A stretch of 64,000 nt of DNA, taken from NCBI GenBank assembly GCA_031213475.1, contig JARUPZ010000027.1, forward strand, positions 4,086,569 through 4,150,568, written 5' to 3'. This DNA is from Nereocystis luetkeana (Eukaryota; Sar; Phaeophyceae; Laminariales; Laminariaceae). Shown here piece by piece: positions 54,801-63,800 of this stretch (position 1 is its first letter; every line of letters begins with the position of its first letter). The position numbers and the translations under genes are program-made. Below the pieces are notes generated by a model that was not told the origin of the DNA, did not search any database, and saw only the letters and a program-made list of their open reading frames with translations.

Positions 54801-57800
54801 TTAGTGTTCAGCTCAGGAAGCAGTAGCTCCGGTAAAAGTGGCAGCATTTCGATCGGCAGCGGTGCGGCCACATCGGGAGCAGGCGGGTCAGTGAGCTTGA
54901 CAGTAGGCACAGGCACATCCGCCGACGGAGGGGCGCTAACGTTGTCAGCAGGTACAGGGGAGACAGGTGGGTCGGTGTCCATGATGGCAGGCACTGGAAC
55001 TACATCTACCGGAGGTGGCACACGTATCGAGGCGGGTCTTGGTAACACAGGAGGTGCAGTCACCGTCATAGCGGGAGAGGGAACAGCAAGCGCAGGCGGT
55101 GATATGGCCATCAGAGCGGGCCAAGGAGCGACCGTTGGCGGTGCTCTCGCCATGAAGGCAGGAACCGGCGCTACGGCTGGTGGTCTAGTATCTGTCACGA
55201 GCGGGGCCGTCTCCACTGGAGACAGCGGGGTCCTCACGTTTATGTCCGCTGCCGCTGGAACCACGGGCAACAGCGGTATCTTGACATTCGGTTCAGGAAC
55301 TACCACATCTGGCAACACCGGCGCTGTCATGATTGGCAGCAGTGCAGCGACGGGTGGAGCAGGCGGTCTGTTGAGCCTTACGGTGGGTGGTGGCACGACT
55401 GGTGTTGGCGGTACCGTGACTATCGACGCCGGGGACTCCGCTGACAACGTGGGCGGCGCCGTGTCGATCACCAGCGGATCGGGAACAACGAGTGGATCGG
55501 TGACCATCCGATCGCCGGATGCTGGCACATTAAACAGCGGTGACCTGGTGTTCAGCTCCGGCACCAGCACCTCCGGCGACAGCGGTACGGTGCGCATCGG
55601 CAGCGGTACTACAACGTCGGGAGCAGGCGGAGCCGTAAGCTTGACGGTAGGCACAGGCACATCTGGCCAGGGAGGGGCTCTGACGTTGGCAGCTGGTACG
55701 GCTGAGACAGGCGGATTGGTGTCGATCGAGGCGGGAACCAGTACATCGGAAACCGGTGGAGCCGTGAGCATTGCGACCGGCGAAGGCTACACCGGTGGTG
55801 CCTTCTCCGTCGTTGCTGGACAAGGCACCACCGTTACGGGTGGGGCGATCACCGTCACGTCGGGGCAAGGCGCCGCGACCGGCGGGGCTCTCAGCATCGC
55901 TGCCGGTCTCGGTGGCACAGGCGCAGGAGGAGCTGTGAGTGTATCGGCCGGTCAAAGCACTTCGACCAACGGTGGCCCGCTGACCATGGTTGGTGGCAGT
56001 GGAAGCACCGGTGGGGGCCTTGTGGCCGTCACGAGCGGAGCCGCCACCACGGGAGACAGCGGGGTCGTCACGATAGCGTCCGGCGCAGTTACAAATGCAG
56101 GCAACAGCGGGGCGATGACCATCAGCTCGGGTACCACCTACTCGGGCAACACCGGCGCCGTCATGATCGGCAGTGGTGTAGCCACGGATGGAGCCGGTGG
56201 TATGTTAAGTCTGACCGTTGGCACTGGTACAACGGGAGTAGGCGGGGCCCTGAGTTTGAAGGCCGGAACCTCTGACGATAACCTGGGCGGTGATGTGTCG
56301 ATCACAAGTGGATCGGGCACAACGAGTGGATCGGTGACCATCCAATCGCCAGGTGCTGGTACATTAAACAGCGGTGACCTGGTGTTCAGCTCCGGCACCA
56401 GCACCTCCGGCGACAGCGGCACGGTGCACATCGGCAGCGGTACTGCCACGTCGGGTGCAGGCGGGGCCGTGAGCTTGACGGTAGGCACAGGAACATCTGG
56501 CGACGGGGGGTCTCTGACGTTGGCAGCTGGTACGGCTGAGACAGGCGGATTGGTGTCGATGGAAGCGGGAACCAGTACATCGGAAACCGGCGGAGCCGTG
56601 AGCATCGCGGCGGGCCAAGGCTACACCGGTGGTGGCGTCTCCGTCGTTGCTGGAAAGGGCACCACCGTTACGGGTGGGGCGATCACCGTCACGTCGGGAC
56701 AAGGCACAGCGATTGGCGGGGCTCTCAGCATCGCTGCCGGTTCCGGTGGCACAGGCGCAGGAGGAGCTGTGAGTGTATCGGCCGGTCAAAGCACTTCGAC
56801 CAACGGTGGCCCGCTGACCATGGTTGGTGGCAGCGGAAACACCGGTGGCGGTCTTGTGGCCGTCACGAGCGGAGCCGCCACCACGGGAGACAGCGGGCTT
56901 GTCACGATAGCGTCCGGCGCAGTTACAAATGCAGGCAACAGCGGGGCGATGACCATCAGCTCGGGCACCACCGACTCGGGCAACACCGGCGCCGTCATGA
57001 TCGGCAGCGGCGCAGCCACGGATGGGGCCGGTGGCATGCTGAGTCTGACGGTGGGGGTTAGCACCACAGGGGTTGGCGGTACCGTCAACATCGACGCCGG
57101 GACCTCCGGTGACAACGTGGGCGGCGCCGTGTCAATTACGAGCGGATCAGGCACATTGACATCGAGTGGGCCTATCATAATCCAATCACCAAACGCTGGC
57201 GCAGGGGGCGTGAGCGGAGATTTAGTGTTCAGCTCGGGGACCAGCGGCTCTGGCAACAGTGGCAGCGTATTGATCGGCAGCGGTGCGGCCACGTCGGGAG
57301 AAGGTGGGGCAGTGAGCTTGACGGTAGGGACAAGCACATCGGGAAAAGGAGGGTTGTTGACGTTGGCAGCAGGCACGGGTGTGACTGGTGGATCCGTGTC
57401 AATGGCGGCGGGCACCGGTACTACAGCCACTGGCGGTGGAACACGTATCGAGGCGGGTCTTGGTAACACCGGAGGTACGATCACCGTCATAGCGGGAGAG
57501 GGAACAGCAAGCGCAGGCGGTGATACAACCATCACAGCGGGTCAAGGAGCGACCGTTGGCGGTGATCTTACCGTGACGGCAGGAACCGGTGCCGCGGCTG
57601 GCGGTGTAGTCGCTGTCACGAGCGGGGCCGTCACCAACGGAGACAGCGGGCCCGTTAACATATATTCTTCCGCCGCTGGGACCACGGGCAACAGCGGCAT
57701 CATGACCTTCGAATCAGGATCTACCACATCTGGCAACACCGGCGCCGTCATGATCGGCAGCGGTGCAGCTACGAATGGGGTCGGTGGCATGCTGAGCCTC

Positions 57801-60800
57801 ACAGTGGGCACTGGCACGATGGGCGTTGGCGGTACCGTCAGCATCGACGCCGGGGACTCCGCTGACAACGTGGGGGGCGCCGTGTCGATCACGAGCGGCT
57901 CAGGCACTTCGTCGTCGAGTGGAGCTATCACGATACAATCACCGAATGCCGGTACGTCAGGCACGAGCGGCGGTCTGGTCTTCAGCTCGGGCACCAGCAG
58001 CTCCGGCAACAGCGGCACGGTCCACATCGGCAGTGGGGAAGCGACCGCAGGAGTAGGTGGAGCAGTCAGTCTGACCGTCGGACTGGGTACCACGACAGGC
58101 GGAGCTTTGGACGTAGCGGCTGGCGAAGGGGCAACCGGCGGAATTCTAAGCATCACTGCTGGAGAAGGCACAGCCGGCGTCGGTGGCGCGGCAACGTTTC
58201 TCGCGGGAGTCGGATCCACCACTGGCGGGGCTCTGAGTATTGCCGGTGGGTCGGGAACAGCGAACTTTGGAGGCCAAACCAGCCTCCAAGGAGGAGCCGG
58301 AGCCACCACCGGAGGAGCCCTCATCATCAAAGGAGGAGGCGGGGGCACAGACTTTGGGGGAGCCGCGAGTATCGCCGGTGGGCTGAGCACCTTGGGGACA
58401 GGAGGTGACCTGACCATTGCAGGAGGAGGTGGCGCCAAGACCGGAGGTGGTGCGGTGTCCATCAGCAGTGGAACCACGACGGCGGGCGCCAGTGGCACCG
58501 TCGTTGTCACGTCCGCCAACGCTGGGACGAGTGCGGGAAGTGGCCTTGTATCGTTCAGCTCAGGCACAAGCACGGGTGGTGCCACCGGCGCCGTCATGAT
58601 CGGCAGCGGTGCAGCCACGGGTGGGGCCGGCGGTATGCTGAGCCTCACAGTGGGCACTGGCACGACGGGCGTTGGCGGTACCGTCAGCATCGACGCCGGG
58701 GACTCCGCTGACAACGTGGGGGGCGCCGTGTCGATCACGAGCGGCTCAGGCACTTCGTCGTCGAGTGGAGCTATCACGATACAATCACCGAATGCCGGTA
58801 CGTCAGGCACGAGCGGCGGTCTGGTCTTCAGCTCGGGCACCAGCAGCTCCGGTAACAGCGGAACAGTGCACATCGGCAGTGGGGAAGCGACCGCAGGAAA
58901 AGGTGGAGCAGTCAGTCTGACCGTCGGACTGGGTACCACGACAGGCGGAGCTTTGGACGTAGCGGCTGGCGAAGGGGCAACCGGCGGAGCTCTAAGCATC
59001 ACTGCTGGAGAAGGCACAGCCGGCGTCGGTGGCGCGGCAACGTTTCTCGCGGGAGTCGGATCCACCACTGGCGGGGCTCTGAGTATTGCCGGTGGGTCGG
59101 GAACAGCGAACTTTGGAGGCCAAACCAGCCTCCAAGGAGGAGCCGGAGCCACCACCGGAGGAGCCCTCATCATCAAAGGAGGAGGCGGGGGCACAGACTT
59201 TGGGGGAGCCGCGAGTATCGCCGGTGGGCTGAGCACCTCGGGGACAGGAGGTGACCTGACCATTGCAGGAGGAGGTGGCGCCAAGACCGGAGGTGGTGCG
59301 GTGTCCATCAGCAGTGGAACCACGACGGCGGGCGCCAGTGGCACCGTCGTTGTCACGTCCGCCAACGCTGGGACGAGTGCTGGAAGTGGCCTTGTATCGT
59401 TCAGCTCAGGCACAAGCACGGGTGGTGCCACCGGCGCCGTCATGATCGGCAGCGGTGCAGCCACGGGTGGGGCCGGCGGTATGTTGAGCCTCACAGTGGG
59501 CAGTGGCACGACGGGCGTTGGCGGTACCGTCAGCATCGACGCCGGGGACTCCGCTGACAACGTGGGGGGCGCCGTGTCGATCACGAGCGGCTCAGGCACT
59601 TCGTCGTCGAGTGGAGCTATCACGATACAATCACCGAATGCCGGTACGTCAGGCACGAGCGGTGGTCTGGTCTTCAGCTCGGGCACCAGCAGCTCCGGTA
59701 ACAGTGGAACAGTGCACATCGGCAGTGGGGAAGCGACCGCAGGAGTAGGTGGAGCAGTCAGTCTGACCGTCGGACTGGGTACCACGACAGGCGGAGCTTT
59801 GGACGTAGCGGCTGGCGAAGGGTCAACCGGCGGAGCTCTAAGCATCACTGCTGGAGAAGGCACAGCCGGCGTCGGTGGCGCGGCAACGTTTCTCGCGGGA
59901 GTCGGATCCACCACTGGCGGGGCTCTGAGTATTGCCGGTGGGTCGGGAACAGCGAACTTTGGAGGCCAAACCAGCCTCCAAGGAGGAGCCGGAGCCACCA
60001 CCGGAGGAGCCCTCATCATCAAAGGAGGAGGCGGGGGCACAGACTTTGGGGGAGCCGCGAGTATCGCCGGTGGGCTGAGCACCTCGGGGACAGGAGGTGA
60101 CCTGACCATTGCAGGAGGAGGTGGCGCCAAGACCGGAGGTGGTGCGGTGTCCATCAGCAGTGGAACCACAACAGCGGGCGCCAGTGGCACCGTCGTTGTC
60201 ACGTCCGCCAACGCTGGGACGAGTGCTGGAAGTGGCCTTGTATCGTTCAGCTCAGGCACAAGCACGGGTGGTGCCACCGGCGCCGTCATGATCGGCAGCG
60301 GTGCAGCCACGGGTGGGGCCGGCGGTACGCTGAGCCTCACAGTGGGCACTGGCACGACGGGCGTTGGCGGTACCGTCAGCATCGACGCCGGGGACTCCGC
60401 TGACAACGTGGGGGGCGCCGTGTCGATCACGAGCGGCTCAGGCACTTCGTCGTCGAGTGGAGCTATCACGATACAATCACCGAATGCCGGTACGTCAGGC
60501 ACGAGCGGCGGTCTGGTCTTCAGCTCGGGCACCAGCAGCTCCGGTAACAGCGGAACAGTGCACATCGGCAGTGGGGAAGCGACCGCAGGAAAAGGTGGAG
60601 CAGTCAGTCTGACCGTCGGACTGGGTACCACGACAGGCGGAGCTTTGGACGTAGCGGCTGGCGAAGGGGCAACCGGCGGAGCTCTAAGCATCACTGCTGG
60701 AGAAGGCACAGCCGGCGTCGGTGGCGCGGCAACGTTTCTCGCGGGAGTCGGATCCACCACTGGCGGGGCTCTGAGTATTGCCGGTGGGTCGGGAACAGCG

Positions 60801-63800
60801 AACTTTGGAGGCCAAACCAGCCTCCAAGGAGGAGCCGGAGCCACCACCGGAGGAGCCCTCATCATCAAAGGAGGAGGCGGGGGCACAGACTTTGGGGGAG
60901 CCGCGAGTATCGCCGGTGGGCTGAGCACCTCGGGGACAGGAGGTGACCTGACCATTGCAGGAGGAGGTGGCGCCAAGACCGGAGGTGGTGCGGTGTCCAT
61001 CAGCAGTGGAACCACGACGGCGGGCGCCAGTGGCACCGTCGTTGTCACGTCCGCCAACGCTGGGACGAGTGCGGGAAGTGGCCTTGTATCGTTCAGCTCA
61101 GGCACAAGCACGGGTGGTGCCACCGGCGCCGTCATGATCGGCAGCGGTGCAGCCACGGGTGGGGCCGGCGGTATGTTGAGCCTCACAGTGGGCACTGGCA
61201 CGACGGGCGTTGGAGGTACCGTCAGCATCGACGCCGGGGACTCCGCTGACAACGTGGGGGGCGCCGTGTCGATCACGAGCGGCTCAGGCACTTCGTCGTC
61301 GAGTGGAGCTATCACGATACAATCACCGAATGCCGGTACGTCAGGCACGAGCGGCGGTCTGGTCTTCAGCTCGGGCACCAGCAGCTCCGGCAACAGCGGC
61401 ACGGTCCACATCGGCAGTGGGGCAGCGACCGCAGGAAGCGGTGGAGCAGTCAGCCTGACCGTCGGACTGGGCACCACGACAGGAGGCTCTGTTTCCATAT
61501 TTGCTGGAGACGGATCCACCGGTGGGGCATGCAGCATCGAGGGAGGGGTAGGTACATCAAGTGACGGTGGAGCCTTCAATATTGCAGGCGGATCTGGCTT
61601 GACGGGTGGAGTCATGTCTATATCCGGGGGGGGCGGTACTACAGGAAGCGGTGGTGGCGTAAACATTGCAACCGGGGCGGGCACTACCGGGGGAACACTG
61701 TCGGTTACGATCGGCAGCGGCACGTCTGGCGAAGGAGGCGCAATTCTGAGTTCAGCGGGGGCAAGCACAAGTGCTACAGGTGGGGCAGTAAGTATAGCTG
61801 CCGGCGGGGGGGCTACTGGTGGGCTTGTCGCCGTATTCAGTGGCGTGGGTACTAGCGGGCCTAGTGGGGCAATCAATATACAATCAGCTACTGGCACGGC
61901 AGGGTCGAGTGGAACTATCACCCTCAGCTCCGGAACCGGCACAATCGCCAGCGGAGGTGTCATGATCGGCAGCGGTGCAGCTACGAATGGGGCAGGAGGC
62001 GAGTTGAGCCTCACAGTGGGCACTGGCACGACGGGCGTTGGCGGTACCGTCAGCATCGACGCCGGGGACTCCGCTGACAACGTGGGGGGCGCCGTGTCGA
62101 TCACGAGCGGCTCCGGCACTTCGTCGTCGAGTGGAGCTATCACGATACAATCACCGAATGCCGGTACGTCAGGCACGAGCGGCGGTCTGGTCTTCAGCTC
62201 GGGCACCAGCAGCTCCGGTAACAGTGGAACAGTGCACATCGGCAGTGGGGAAGCGACCGCAGGAAAAGGTGGAGCAGTCAGTCTGACCGTCGGACTGGGT
62301 ACCACGACAGGCGGAGCTTTGGACGTAGCGGCTGGCGAAGGGGCAACCGGCGGAGCTCTAAGCATCACTGCTGGAGAAGGCACAGCCGGCGTCGGTGGCG
62401 CTGCAACGTTTCTCGCGGGAGTCGGATCCACCACTGGCGGGGCTCTGAGTATTGCCGGTGGGTCGGGAACAGCGAACTTTGGAGGCCAAACCAGCCTCCA
62501 AGGAGGAGCCGGAGCCACCACCGGAGGAGCCCTCATCATCAAAGGAGGAGGCGGGGGCACAGACTTTGGGGGAGCCGCGAGTATCGCCGGCGGGCTGAGC
62601 ACCTCGGGGACAGGAGGTGACCTGACCATTGCAGGAGGAGGTGGCGCCAAGACCGGAGGTGGTGCGGTGTCCATCAGCAGTGGAACCACGACGGCGGGCG
62701 CCAGTGGCACCGTCGTTGTCACGTCCGCCAACGCTGGGACGAGTGCTGGAAGTGGCCTTGTATCGTTCAGCTCAGGCACAAGCACGGGTGGTGCCACCGG
62801 CGCCGTCATGATCGGCAGCGGTGCAGCCACGGGTGGGGCCGGCGGTATGCTGAGCCTCACAGTGGGCACTGGCACGATGGGCGTTGGCGGTACCGTCAGC
62901 ATCGACGCCGGGGACTCCGCTGACAACGTGGGGGGCGCCGTGTCGATCACGAGCGGCTCAGGCACTTCGTCGTCGAGTGGAGCTATCACGATACAATCAC
63001 CGAATGCCGGAACGTCAGGCACGAGCGGCGGTCTGGTCTTCAGCTCGGGCACCAGCAGCTCCGGTAACAGCGGAACAGTGCACATCGGCAGTGGGGTAGC
63101 GACTGATGGTGCGGGTGGCCAGCTAACGTTATCCGTAGGTTCCGGTACAAGCGGTGCGGGCGGGACGCTTTCAATCACCGCTGGGGCATCAAGTTTCACG
63201 GCGGGAACTGGAGGGTCTATCAAAATTGCGGGAGGGGCAGGCACGAGCACAGGCGTGAGCGCTGGTGGCGTTGTCGAGATATCCGGCGGCACCGGCTCGA
63301 CAAGCACCGGCGGAGAAATAAATATTTCTTCGGGAATAGGTTCGGCAACATCTAGCGGAGACATCGTGATCCGAAGTGCCAACGCTGGCACGGGAGGAAT
63401 AAGCGGTTCGGTGGTCTTCAGCTCTGGGACATCTAGTAACGGAAATACGGGGGCTGTTAACATCGGGTCGGGGGCGGCAACGACTGGGGAAGGTGGAGCG
63501 GTGAGCCTTACGGTCGGAAACGGGGATAGTGGTGTTGGTGGAGCTGTGTCAATCACAGCGGGTGATACCACCGACACTGTCGGCGGGGAAGTTAGCATCA
63601 AGACTGGGACCAACACCGCGGGGGGGGCGACCAATCCGGGGACGCTTACTCTTAAGAGTGGCGACAGCACCACCATTGCGACCCTTGCGTCGACGTTTGA
63701 CCTGACGAGCAGTGGAAACATCGGGCTCTCAACTACAGGCTCAGCTGCAATCGTTTTTACTTCTGCAAGTAGTATTACCCTGGCCGCAGATTCTGGTTCA

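Larger units (their letters stand above)
2..63640 (+). repeat. Module array: 76 landmarked repeats in a nested hierarchy
   Basis: The landmark is the Arg/Gln codon of I-R/Q-S-P-D/N-A-G. Landmarks fall at 506, 1349, 2192, 2945, 3788, 4631, 5561, 6404, 7247, 8177, 9020, 9863 and so on to 62,994. Interval classes are about 753, 834-849 and 930-936 bp, plus one 828. A typical 281-residue module has about 19 units: the marker, SGDLVFSSGSSSSGNSG, an IGSGAAT turn, about eight to ten GG-strand units, SGTVTIxSAAAG, a second FSSGSTTSGNTG/IGSGAAT block, then AGDSxDxVGG and GGAVSIxSGSGT. Short modules lack a pair of GG units and long ones carry an extra pair. Confidence 0.9.

Noticed and set aside
58417..62811. 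Repeated 60-82 codon + strand frames in frame 1 across the 846-bp array
   Set aside because: Out-of-frame shadows recurring once per module copy.
57542..63721. Very long antisense open frame (about 2,059 codons, Pro-rich), and similar antisense frames of 800-1,400 codons elsewhere
   Set aside because: It mirrors the sense repeat: GGN/GCN/ACN codons read backwards give Pro/Ala/Val/Thr codons and rarely a stop. Its period follows the sense modules, it has no start or leader of its own, and the sense frame shows clear unit structure.
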